Source of the DNA: Paenibacillus tengchongensis | Lineage (GTDB): Bacteria > Bacillota > Bacilli > Paenibacillales > Paenibacillaceae | Reading direction: 5' to 3' | Assembly (NCBI RefSeq): GCF_008973665.1 | Contig: NZ_WACP01000015.1 | Coordinates: 62,001-126,000, forward strand | Length of the DNA: 64,000 bases | Shown: piece after piece, positions 36,991 to 45,876 of the stretch | Position numbering within the stretch: position 1 is the stretch's first letter | How the letters are laid out: the number at the start of each line of letters is the position of its first letter | Position numbers and translations under genes: made by a program | The notes under the pieces: generated by a model | Database searches by the model: none | Told to the model about the DNA's origin: nothing | What the model saw: only the letters and a program-made list of their open reading frames with translations

Positions 36991-37953
36991 TTATAGTTTT
37001 GTACGTGCGCACCATTCCGCATTGTAAATGGTATCAAAATATCTGTCGCCCCGATCTGCAAACAAGGTTACTACATTGGGCTTTTTATCAAGTTTTTTAT
37101 CTGAGAAATATTGCTTTATTGCTGCGAAGTTTGCTCCTGAAGAGCCTCCGGCAAAAATGAGATGTTTCTTCAGCAGTTCGTTACAGTTATTCACAACTTC
37201 TGTTTCACTTACGTAGACAACTTCATCTATTTTTGCAAATTCTAAAATGGGTGGAACCTTACTTGAGCCTATTCCAGGAATATATCTTTTCTTCGCCGGA
37301 CCTCCAAAGATCACTGACCCAACAATATCTACAGCAATAATCTTCGCGTTCGGATAAACATCTTTGATCTTTCTCGAAACCCCTGTTATGGTGCCTCCTG
37401 AACTAACTCCGACAAATACATAATCAACACGATCTGCAGCCTCACACATTTCCCCTCCGAGGGTATGGTAATATGCTTCTGCATTATAAGGATTTCCATA
37501 TTGATTGATCCAATACGAGTTCGGGAATTGCTCCCTTAGTTCTTGTACCTTCTTAATCCGGTTGACCAGATAGCCCCCGTTAGCATCCGGCTCTATAACC
37601 TTGAACACTTTTGTGCTTAGACTATTAATGATGGTTTCGTTTACAGAAGAAATCAGGGGATCTATTACACAATAAAAATCTAATCCTCTTTCCTTACAAT
37701 AAGAAGACAAGGCTATACCGAAATTGCCTGAAGTAGATTCAATAATGATAGTGTCCTTGTTAATTTCACCTGTACGCAATAATTTATTTATAATATAGGT
37801 CGCAGCCCTATCCTTTACACTGCCGGTCGGATTAAATGATTCCATTTTCACATATAGATTGATGCTGCTAATTTCTTCACCGTTTATTCTAATCAAAGGC
37901 GTGTTTCCTACAGTACTAAAAATTCCATCTGCCATTTCCAACGTTTCTATCAT
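36991..37953 (-). CDS. SbnA-like PLP synthase for 2,3-diaminopropionate
   Basis: 320 residues of the cysteine-synthase fold. The PLP Lys is in PTGSVKDRAA, and STSGNFGIAL is the substrate loop. The stretches VIEPDANGGYL, YWINQYGNPYNAE, VDIVGSVIFGG and FADRGDRYFDTIYN follow staphylococcal SbnA closely, more than CysK. SbnA condenses O-phosphoserine with glutamate; the dehydrogenase SbnB then releases 2,3-diaminopropionate. No SbnB homologue lies in this window. AAGGAGC precedes ATG 37953, and the gene ends 20 bases before NRPS B, so Dap is probably a building block. Confidence 0.85.
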   Translation of the reverse strand: MIETLEMADGIFSTVGNTPLIRINGEEISSINLYVKMESFNPTGSVKDRAATYIINKLLRTGEINKDTIIIESTSGNFGIALSSYCKERGLDFYCVIDPLISSVNETIINSLSTKVFKVIEPDANGGYLVNRIKKVQELREQFPNSYWINQYGNPYNAEAYYHTLGGEMCEAADRVDYVFVGVSSGGTITGVSRKIKDVYPNAKIIAVDIVGSVIFGGPAKKRYIPGIGSSKVPPILEFAKIDEVVYVSETEVVNNCNELLKKHLIFAGGSSGANFAAIKQYFSDKKLDKKPNVVTLFADRGDRYFDTIYNAEWCARTKL

Positions 37954-38004
37954 TTCATTGCTCCTTTTAAAAGATCTATTGTTATTATTCCAGCCTCGTC
38001 CACT

Positions 38005-41000
38005 CTAACTAACACACTTTCCAAGCTCCAGCTTTAAAGTTTGATCTGCCAATCCAAAATAATAATCATCGTGCGTGATCGCAATGACACACTTTCCACG
38101 GCTCTTTAAGTCCGGTAAAAGTATATTATAGAAAAACTTCCTGAATTCCGGGTCCTGATCGGCTGCCCATTCATCAAATAAATAAATTGGCTTATCCTCC
38201 AAATAACTGATTAATAAAGCCAGCCTCTTCTTTTGACCCGTCGATAGTTTGATCGTACTAAACCTTCCATTATCCACCTGCACCTTGCTGTCCATATTCA
38301 GAAGCTTTAGATATTTGCTGATTTCACCTTCCTGCTCTTTGTAATCAATTCCATAAAGTTTCTCGAACAAATGGAAGTCGCTGAAAATTGCGCTGCAGAA
38401 CTGCCTCAATTCCCCCGCTTCCACCTCTTTTCCATCTATACATACATTTCCTTTTGTCGGTGTATACAGGCCCGTAATGAGCTTGGCCAAAGTGGACTTA
38501 CCGCTTCCATTCCCGCCGGTTATAAAATTGATCTCTCCTGATTTAAACCGATAATCTATAGGCCCTACTTTAAAAACAGATCCTTCAGCAGCCATATATT
38601 CATATTCAAGCCTCTCTAAATGGACCTCAATGTTATGCTTGGAATGCAATTGCTGTTCCGGTAACGTAATTAGATTTAGAGAGGATAATTGCTTTAGAAA
38701 CTCATTAATCCGCTTCCAGCTTATTTTTACATCGATTAAATTGGGAATAGAGTCCAATATCCCGTGCACCGGTCCCGTCATGTATAGGAGCACAAAAATA
38801 TAGGTTGTTAAAGTGCTTGCCGAGATTTCTGTAAATACGAACGGAAAGATGAATGCAACAGAACCGACAGCTAATGTGAATAACAATTCTCCAATGACAA
38901 ACATGTTCGCAAAAGCCATGGTCGATTTACCACGCATAATTCTGTATTCATTACAGCTCTCGCTCATATCTGTTTCAAACTCTTTTTTTCTTTTCTCGTT
39001 CAGACTTAATTCCTTAAATCCGCCGATCAAATCATCAATAAACTTGAAAAACGTATTTTGGAAATCCCGCGATTTCTCTCCAATCTTGTTAGCATAAATC
39101 CCGGCGATAAAATAAATTCCGGCGATAATCAGGATGATTGCCGTGGAGAGCAGCAGCCCGTAGAAATTGATAAAACCCAGGTAAATAAAACAACAAACTA
39201 ATGTTGCCGTACTTGTTATGCCCGTAATAACGATATTAACGAATCTGCTGACCGTTTCCGTATCATTATTCAGAGTGGCTTGGATTTTTCCATTTTCAAT
39301 ATTTTCGAAATCCATATATGAGGTTTTGAGAAGTTTATTGATGATCTCGATTCGCTTTAAATAAATAACTCCATTTGTCATTTCAATTAGTTTTTTCCTT
39401 ACTATTTTTTGTCCGCCTACATACAGCGATAGCCCCAATACAAAAAAATAGATAAATACTGTCTTGCTGCCGGTACTTGTAATCGCCATATTAATGGATA
39501 ATATGATAATGGAATTACCGATTCCGCTTATAAAGCTCAAAATGCCTAATAATACAATATTCTTGTTATTCTCCTTTTTAAAAAGATACACCAGTATAAG
39601 ATATGCGTAGGTTAACCACAGGCTTGCAAAGATCAAATGATACGTTACTGTCAGACTATTGGGCAGCCAAACATCAATAAAACCCCAAGATACCCCCTGG
39701 AATAAAACCACCGGAACCATTTGGAGACAGTAGCTTACACCGCTCATGAAAATAAGCGATACTATTAGCCCGATTACTTCTTTAATGTTTCTGGATACAA
39801 GCTTTCTGCGTTTTTTCCCTATCTCATACAACGCCTTAATACCTAAATATACAATCGCCGCTATAAGCGCACTGACTATGATGATAATTACAACAGAAGC
39901 TTTATCCGCCTTCGTATTTAAATCATTTATGCTCTTTTCAGGCTGGTCGCCACTCAGGATAGCATGTATACCCCGGCCAATTAATTCTGTATAAGCGGAA
40001 TTAGTGTTGCTTAATACAGCAACCCCCAATTGTTCGCTAGGCTTCATTAGGATATAAGAGGAATAATTCGGATTATTGCCCCCGTGCGAAATCTCGCCTT
40101 CATCCCCCTCAAATATAAACCACCCGTTTCTATAATATGATCCGTCCGATAATGGTTTACTTACATGGTCTGCAATATGCGACTTCTTAATAATTGCGCT
40201 ATCAAAACTGCCGCTTTCACCCGTACCTATCTGGATCTTCATCCATTGCGCCATATCTTCAGCATTCATAATAAAATAACCGGCGGGCTTGTTCCCCCTA
40301 TATTCAGGCGCATCATACTTTTGAGCCTTGGAAAAATTGACTTTATACCCTGCAGCAATCTCATCCGTAATGATCTCATTACGGAATAAATATGTACTTT
40401 TCAAGCCCAGAGGATGAATCACATTTTCCTTCATATAATCCTCATACGATTTTCCGGTAACCTTTTCTATGATCAGACCCAGTACATCATAGTTAATGGT
40501 GGCGTATTGAAAACTACTCCCTGGTTCCGAATCGAGCGTGACTCCGTTTAATCGCTCTACGGTTTCCTCCAATGCGTTATCCTGATTGGAAATGGGAATA
40601 CTGTCGATTGTCTTAAACGGTACGCCGCTAGTCTGATCCAGAAATTGTTGTATTGTTGGAGAAACGCTCTGTCCTTTGTAATTCATATTTAGCCCGGGAA
40701 TATATTTGGATACGGGTTCCTCTAAACGAATCACACCTTCCTCCTGAAGCTTTAATATGCCCAGTGCAGTGAGTGCTTTACTATTGGACCCAATTTCAAA
40801 TAAAGTTTTGGGGGTTACCGGACTCTTCTTCTCCACATCAGCATATCCAAAGCCTTGTTCATAGATTGTTTTATCTGCTTTCACTACAACTACGGATAGA
40901 CCGGGAATTTCAGCTTCCTTCATCTGCTTATGTATATATTCTTCTATTTTTGTTTTTTCATCTTCTGCCAGGCTCACGCTACTGCTGACAGTTGAAGCTG

Positions 41001-41073
41001 TTACCCGGATAGGCCAAAATATTGCGGTAAAGATAAGCATCCCCGCTATAAACAAACCTTGTGCTTTCCTCAT
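38005..41073 (-). CDS. ClbP-like D-Asn peptidase fused to peptide-export ABC transporter
   Basis: ATG 41073 (MRKAQGLF) follows AGGAGG; 1022 residues. A signal/anchor helix (about 6-28) precedes a beta-lactamase-fold peptidase (about 35-375): S96-x-x-K99 in EIGSNSKAL, Tyr190 in FQYATINY, H330-G-G in EISHGGNN. Three membrane helices follow (about 393-415, 433-460, 474-498), as in ClbP. Next come the exporter membrane domain and an ATPase with Walker A GGNGSGKST (853-861), signature LSTGQ (943), Walker B IYLFDE (963) and H-loop THDD. The ABC part resembles the cyclic-peptide exporter family. It should export the capped peptide and cut off acyl-D-Asn outside the membrane. Confidence 0.9.
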   Translation of the reverse strand: MRKAQGLFIAGMLIFTAIFWPIRVTASTVSSSVSLAEDEKTKIEEYIHKQMKEAEIPGLSVVVVKADKTIYEQGFGYADVEKKSPVTPKTLFEIGSNSKALTALGILKLQEEGVIRLEEPVSKYIPGLNMNYKGQSVSPTIQQFLDQTSGVPFKTIDSIPISNQDNALEETVERLNGVTLDSEPGSSFQYATINYDVLGLIIEKVTGKSYEDYMKENVIHPLGLKSTYLFRNEIITDEIAAGYKVNFSKAQKYDAPEYRGNKPAGYFIMNAEDMAQWMKIQIGTGESGSFDSAIIKKSHIADHVSKPLSDGSYYRNGWFIFEGDEGEISHGGNNPNYSSYILMKPSEQLGVAVLSNTNSAYTELIGRGIHAILSGDQPEKSINDLNTKADKASVVIIIIVSALIAAIVYLGIKALYEIGKKRRKLVSRNIKEVIGLIVSLIFMSGVSYCLQMVPVVLFQGVSWGFIDVWLPNSLTVTYHLIFASLWLTYAYLILVYLFKKENNKNIVLLGILSFISGIGNSIIILSINMAITSTGSKTVFIYFFVLGLSLYVGGQKIVRKKLIEMTNGVIYLKRIEIINKLLKTSYMDFENIENGKIQATLNNDTETVSRFVNIVITGITSTATLVCCFIYLGFINFYGLLLSTAIILIIAGIYFIAGIYANKIGEKSRDFQNTFFKFIDDLIGGFKELSLNEKRKKEFETDMSESCNEYRIMRGKSTMAFANMFVIGELLFTLAVGSVAFIFPFVFTEISASTLTTYIFVLLYMTGPVHGILDSIPNLIDVKISWKRINEFLKQLSSLNLITLPEQQLHSKHNIEVHLERLEYEYMAAEGSVFKVGPIDYRFKSGEINFITGGNGSGKSTLAKLITGLYTPTKGNVCIDGKEVEAGELRQFCSAIFSDFHLFEKLYGIDYKEQEGEISKYLKLLNMDSKVQVDNGRFSTIKLSTGQKKRLALLISYLEDKPIYLFDEWAADQDPEFRKFFYNILLPDLKSRGKCVIAITHDDYYFGLADQTLKLELGKCVS

Positions 41074-41098
41074 AAATTCCTCCTGAATAACAAAATAT

Positions 41099-41137
41099 GG
41101 ATCACCAGGAAGCATGCCATAGCTTCACCAGTGATCC
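41099..41137 (-). terminator. Strand-specific hairpin between NRPS A and peptidase-exporter
   Basis: On the minus transcript GGAUCACUGGUGAAGC (41137-41122) pairs with GCUUCCUGGUGAUCC (41113-41099) over 15 pairs. The stem includes two G-U wobbles and one bulged U, with a loop of about eight bases and AUAUUUUGUU behind. On the opposite strand the wobbles become A-C mismatches, so the structure is built for the sense RNA. Terminator or antitermination element. Confidence 0.7.
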
Positions 41138-41148
41138 AAGAGTTAGCT

Positions 41149-44100
41149 TTAGTTGAATAAATAATCCAAATCCTCCTGCGAAATATCCGTACCTTTAAAG
41201 TCAGAAGGAGTATATTCCTTCTCTCTTTTTTCGCCACAGTAATTTAGTATTTCTCTCATCTTGTCAGCGTAAGAATGAATGAAGGAGTGTACCGTTTCCT
41301 CAGCAAATCTATTTTTGCTATAGGTAACTGTAACCTGCAATCTTCTGTTTACAATCATCGCCGTTATATCTAGAAGTGCAGTCAAATGGTTGCCTGTGCC
41401 ACTATCCATACCACTGGCGGCATGTGATAATTCAAAATAATCACCCCGCAACACACTATCAAAATCCCCCAAATAATTAAACCTTATTCTTTTAGGTTCT
41501 TTGCCTTCATTAATTTGATTATTGAGGTATTTAAAAATCCCATAAGTAAACCCCTTATCAGGGACGTATCTAAGCTGTTCTTTCAGACGTTTAATATGAT
41601 GGTCCAATTCCGCTGCCTGATCTTCGATCTGGAAAAGCACCGGGTACATGCTGGTAAACCAGCCCACGGTTCTTGATATGTCCATCGGAACATGGATAGG
41701 TTCCCTACCGTGACCTTCCAATTCGATAATGATATCAGACTGTTCCGTTGTGTTATTAATGGTTAATAACAAAGAAATGAGGAGAACCTCATGAATTTCG
41801 AGGCCATAGGTCTCATTGGTTTGTTGGCATAGCAAACTTATGAAATCATAATCAAATTCAACCTGCTGTACTGCGGAGGATTGTACATCGTCCTTCCCCA
41901 TATTGAAGTCGCTTGGATATTCAGTTGTTCTTCCCGCTATGCCTCTCCAGTACTCCAGGTCATTTGTAGACATTACCTTGCTGTACTCCGCAAGATTGTA
42001 TGACCATTCTTTGAACGAATGCGTTTTTGCAGGCAAACTCAGCTCCTGACTATGAATCAGCTGCCCTATTAAGGACGAGAAATCCTCCAGTAAGATTCTC
42101 CATGAAATACCGTCAACGAATAAATGATGGGCAGTAAACAAGATCAGCTGCTCATCTTTGCTTAGATTGAACACACCTACTTTGAATAAAGGACTTCCTT
42201 CACGTTCAAATCCTGACTTCAGCAGATATCCCAGATACTCTAGTTTTTCATATTTCCCCTCTAATGAGTGATGGGATAGATCAAAATATTCAACCGGGTT
42301 CCTGAATGTCAGTAATTCGTTGTTATAAAACACTTCTTTTGTTGTTTTATTGTAATTCAGCCTCAAAGCGTCGTGGTGCTTAATTAGCGCTTCAACTGCA
42401 CTATTTATAATCTGCGTACTTATTGGTTTTTTACTTACTAACAATACTGACTGATTATAATGACTGTCACACGTAAAATTCTGTTCGAAGAACCATTCCA
42501 TAATTGGTGTATTGGTCATAGTCCCTTCGCAGATACCTTGGTCTATGAATATCTGATCATCCAGCACACTCATAGCAGCCGCAATCTCTTCTATATATTC
42601 TTTCTCCAAAATCTGTTTGGGACTAATCTCCAAGCCTGAATTTTTCAATCTCGAAGAAATTTGAATCGCCTTGATGGAATCACCGCCAATTTGGTAAAAA
42701 CTATCTGCCATATTGACATGATTGAGCCCAAGAATTTCTTTGATCGTGTTTACGAGCTCTTTAACTGCCGGGTTCATATCCCCCATACTATCTGTTTCAT
42801 GGACATTTTCTTTAGCATGAGGTAATAGTTTAACATCCACTTTTCCGTTAATGGTTAAAGGCATATGTTCAATACCAATAAAAACGTTTGGAATCATATA
42901 AGCAGGAATAAATTTCAACAACCACTTCTTTAAATCAGAGCTGCTAACCTCTCTCTCACTTACGTAATAAGCATAGATTGACTTGTCACCTTGATCATTT
43001 TCCCGGATCAGCGCAATGGCATTTATTATCGGCTCAAATTCAAGCATGCGTGCTTCAATCTCACTAAGTTCTATCCGATATCCTCTGATTTTCGCCTGAT
43101 TATCCCGCCTGCCGATATATTCAATATTGCCGTCTGGAAGGTATTTGGCGATATCACCTGTTTTGTACATCATTTTATTCATTAGAAAAGGATTATTAAC
43201 AAACCGCTCATGATTTAACTCTGGCCGATTTAAATACCCTCTTGCCACCCCGTCGCCCGAGATATAAATCTCCCCTTGCAAATTAGCAGAGACCGGGCTT
43301 AAATATGAATCCAATATGTAAATCTGCGTGTTATCAATAGCTATACCTATCGGTACTGATCCTCCGTCATTTCTTGCTTGTTGGTATTTGTATATCATAC
43401 AGCCAACCGTGGCTTCTGTAGGTCCGTACTCGTTAAATATTTCAATTTGTCCATTAAAGCTTTGCTCTATCTCCCTGGCCACAGCAGCCTTTAAATTGTC
43501 TCCACCTACAATGAATTTTTTGATCGAACTATTGGAATTATCCATATCTTTAATTAATGTTAAATGTGCGGGTGTTAATTTCACTATGGTTGCAATATTA
43601 TCTTTTATAATCTTATGTAAGATAAACTCTTTACCGTCATCGTTGTAAATCACTACGGTGCTGCCTGAAATCAGGGGGGTGAATATGGAAGTAATAGTTA
43701 GATCAAATGATATTGAAGAATAAAAAGCAAACACATCTTTCTCTTCTATGTAGGTTTTATTCGCCCACCATATATAATTCACCAGGTTTCTGTGTTCAAT
43801 GATCACTCCTTTTGGAGTTCCTGTGGAACCGGAGGTATATATGATATAAGCCATATCACTTGACGAGTGATCAACTGGTCGCTGATCTTCATTAGATAAA
43901 TATATTCCACTGTCATTCAGATGGAATATTTCACCGGCGAAGTGAATCCCATCTAAATGTTCGAGGTTAGTAAGTAATAATGCAGTTCCGGAATCCTTCA
44001 GCATATAATTCACTCTTTCAACCGGATAATTCGGTTCAACCGGAAGAAATGCGCCTCCAGCCTTAAGAATCCCCAAAATTCCGACGATTAGCTCAAAAGA

Positions 44101-45630
44101 ATGATATCCGGTAATAGCTACGATTTTATCTTTTACAACGCCTTTCTCTATCAGGAAAGCAGCTAATTGATTCGCGCGTTCATTCAACTCTTTATATGTC
44201 AAACTTTCCCCTTGAAAGATCAATGCTACTTGCTCGGGAGAACGTTCTGCCTGTTCTTCAAACAGTTGATTAATCGTCTTCTCCCTGGGATACATGCTCT
44301 CATTGGTATTCGCAAGATATATCCTTTCATTAATTTCATGATCACTGCACAACATGATATCCTTTATCTTCAGTTCCCCGTTAACCAGAATTTGAGACAA
44401 AATAAGCATTAGATGTCTATACATTTGCGAGATATCTTCATCCGTGTATTCCTGTGTTTTATAGTCGAAACTTAGACTTACGCAATCATCCTCCCATTCA
44501 CTAACGATCAGCTGCAACGAATAACTCTGATCACCGCTGCTGTATTCATGCACCTCTACGGGCATCCCGGCAATATCTCTTATATAGCGGGAGTTGTAAT
44601 AGTTAACAGCAATTTTGTATAAACTATCGTAGGCTTTTTTATTTAACCCCAGGTCTGAAATTAAAAGATCATACGGGTATTTTTGATTTAACAAACAATG
44701 CTTTACTTCTAAAACAACAGCCTTGAGCAGTTCTTTTATAGAAAGGTTCGTATCTATTGCCAATCGAAAGGGCACTGTGCTCGTGTACATTCCTACTGTA
44801 TTTTTATCTTGTTTATTGGTTCTGTTAGCTATCGGAGTACCTATTACTAAATCCTCCTGTTCTAACACTTTGTTCATATAAATCATCATTACAGCAATGA
44901 ATAATGTATTTAGGGAGAGGCCATGCTCCTGCAACAGGTTTCTAATTTGCAGAGAAGTTTGTTTATCCATATTAAAAGTCTTCCGGTCACTCGCTAAGCT
45001 GGAGATGCTTTTATATAGAAACATTTCAGGAAGATTTTTAAATTTTTCATTCCAGAACAGCTTGTTTTTCACAAATCTTTCGCTCGAAAAATATTCTTTT
45101 TCTCTTGCGATGTAGTCTATATAGGAATACTGAAAGCTTGTTTTCTCCGTACGATTTAACAAATAACCGTACTCTTCACATACCTGTTTTTGAATCAGGG
45201 CAATAGACCATCCGTCTGATATAATATGATGAATTTTTAGAGCGATCCCAAACTCTTGTTCACTCATTTTGTAGATGAAAAAACAGAATAGATCGGAATT
45301 CTCTAGTACAAACGGTTTTTGAAAAAAAACCTTGATCCAGTCCGAAAAGGCTAAAGATGCATTTTCCCTGCTGCTAAAATCTATAAAATCAATCTTTTTT
45401 GGCTCACTTTCACTAACATATTGATAAGGTTCCTCTTCATTTTTGGAGAATCTTAATCTGAGTCCGTCATTCATCTTAATCACAACATTAATAGCTTCGC
45501 TAAGCAAATGTTTATCAATTTGACCTGTAATCTTTAAATAGCCGCCAATATTATTTAGTGCAGTATTGGAATGGATTTTTTCTAAGTACCATATCCTTTT
45601 TTGTGCATGAGTCAGATTATATACATTCAT
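41149..45630 (-). CDS. NRPS A: starter C-A(Asn)-T-E module
   Basis: ATG 45630 (MNVYNLTHAQ) has AAGGAG seven bases upstream; 1493 residues. An N-terminal C domain with HHIISDGWS heads the line, where it can only act as an acylating starter. The A domain (core TSGSTGTPKG near 600) has code DLTKIGEVG, the Asn code. The T domain has GGDSIKAIQ near 981, the variant usual before epimerases. A C-terminal E domain has HHLFVDGISWR near 1170. Output is N-acyl-D-Asn, the cap used in colibactin-type prodrugs. No acyl ligase is nearby, so the fatty acid probably comes from acyl-CoA or ACP. First biosynthetic gene after loaP. Confidence 0.93.
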   Translation of the reverse strand: MNVYNLTHAQKRIWYLEKIHSNTALNNIGGYLKITGQIDKHLLSEAINVVIKMNDGLRLRFSKNEEEPYQYVSESEPKKIDFIDFSSRENASLAFSDWIKVFFQKPFVLENSDLFCFFIYKMSEQEFGIALKIHHIISDGWSIALIQKQVCEEYGYLLNRTEKTSFQYSYIDYIAREKEYFSSERFVKNKLFWNEKFKNLPEMFLYKSISSLASDRKTFNMDKQTSLQIRNLLQEHGLSLNTLFIAVMMIYMNKVLEQEDLVIGTPIANRTNKQDKNTVGMYTSTVPFRLAIDTNLSIKELLKAVVLEVKHCLLNQKYPYDLLISDLGLNKKAYDSLYKIAVNYYNSRYIRDIAGMPVEVHEYSSGDQSYSLQLIVSEWEDDCVSLSFDYKTQEYTDEDISQMYRHLMLILSQILVNGELKIKDIMLCSDHEINERIYLANTNESMYPREKTINQLFEEQAERSPEQVALIFQGESLTYKELNERANQLAAFLIEKGVVKDKIVAITGYHSFELIVGILGILKAGGAFLPVEPNYPVERVNYMLKDSGTALLLTNLEHLDGIHFAGEIFHLNDSGIYLSNEDQRPVDHSSSDMAYIIYTSGSTGTPKGVIIEHRNLVNYIWWANKTYIEEKDVFAFYSSISFDLTITSIFTPLISGSTVVIYNDDGKEFILHKIIKDNIATIVKLTPAHLTLIKDMDNSNSSIKKFIVGGDNLKAAVAREIEQSFNGQIEIFNEYGPTEATVGCMIYKYQQARNDGGSVPIGIAIDNTQIYILDSYLSPVSANLQGEIYISGDGVARGYLNRPELNHERFVNNPFLMNKMMYKTGDIAKYLPDGNIEYIGRRDNQAKIRGYRIELSEIEARMLEFEPIINAIALIRENDQGDKSIYAYYVSEREVSSSDLKKWLLKFIPAYMIPNVFIGIEHMPLTINGKVDVKLLPHAKENVHETDSMGDMNPAVKELVNTIKEILGLNHVNMADSFYQIGGDSIKAIQISSRLKNSGLEISPKQILEKEYIEEIAAAMSVLDDQIFIDQGICEGTMTNTPIMEWFFEQNFTCDSHYNQSVLLVSKKPISTQIINSAVEALIKHHDALRLNYNKTTKEVFYNNELLTFRNPVEYFDLSHHSLEGKYEKLEYLGYLLKSGFEREGSPLFKVGVFNLSKDEQLILFTAHHLFVDGISWRILLEDFSSLIGQLIHSQELSLPAKTHSFKEWSYNLAEYSKVMSTNDLEYWRGIAGRTTEYPSDFNMGKDDVQSSAVQQVEFDYDFISLLCQQTNETYGLEIHEVLLISLLLTINNTTEQSDIIIELEGHGREPIHVPMDISRTVGWFTSMYPVLFQIEDQAAELDHHIKRLKEQLRYVPDKGFTYGIFKYLNNQINEGKEPKRIRFNYLGDFDSVLRGDYFELSHAASGMDSGTGNHLTALLDITAMIVNRRLQVTVTYSKNRFAEETVHSFIHSYADKMREILNYCGEKREKEYTPSDFKGTDISQEDLDYLFN

Positions 45631-45669
45631 GTCGCTGCTCCTTTTCATTTTCATTTAAAAGCATAAATA

Positions 45670-45703
45670 GACCCCGCACTCTAAATCAGTAGAGTACAGG
45701 GTC
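45670..45703 (-). terminator. Leader hairpin between loaP and NRPS A
   Basis: On the minus transcript GACCCUGUACUCU pairs with AGAGUGCGGGGUC as an unbroken 13-pair stem with two G-U wobbles and an eight-base loop, then UAUUUAUGCUUUU. The same bases on the plus strand would give two A-C mismatches, so it is a sense-RNA structure. It is the best candidate for a leader terminator or LoaP recognition hairpin. The rest of the 45655-45876 gap shows no gene. Confidence 0.7.
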
Positions 45704-45876
45704 TTTGTTAAAATCAGTCACATGTTCCAAACAAGACATAGCTTCGCCTGTTCGTCCAGAAGGGTCTGCACTAATTCAAAGTTATATTTATCCCCCTAAA
45801 CAATTAACGTGCCGAAACATCGATTAGTTCTTAAGGTTCTTTTGTAGAATTCAATAATTTCCAGCAAAGAAAGGCA

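Noticed and set aside
36991..37953. Calling this gene cysteine synthase CysK
   Set aside because: The segments EPDANGGYL, INQYGNPYN and FADRGDRY follow SbnA, and the gene is inside an NRPS operon.
41149..45630. Cluster product as a classic lipopeptide
   Set aside because: A starter C domain alone could suggest a permanent lipid tail, but the D-Asn module plus the ClbP-like peptidase points to a removable cap.
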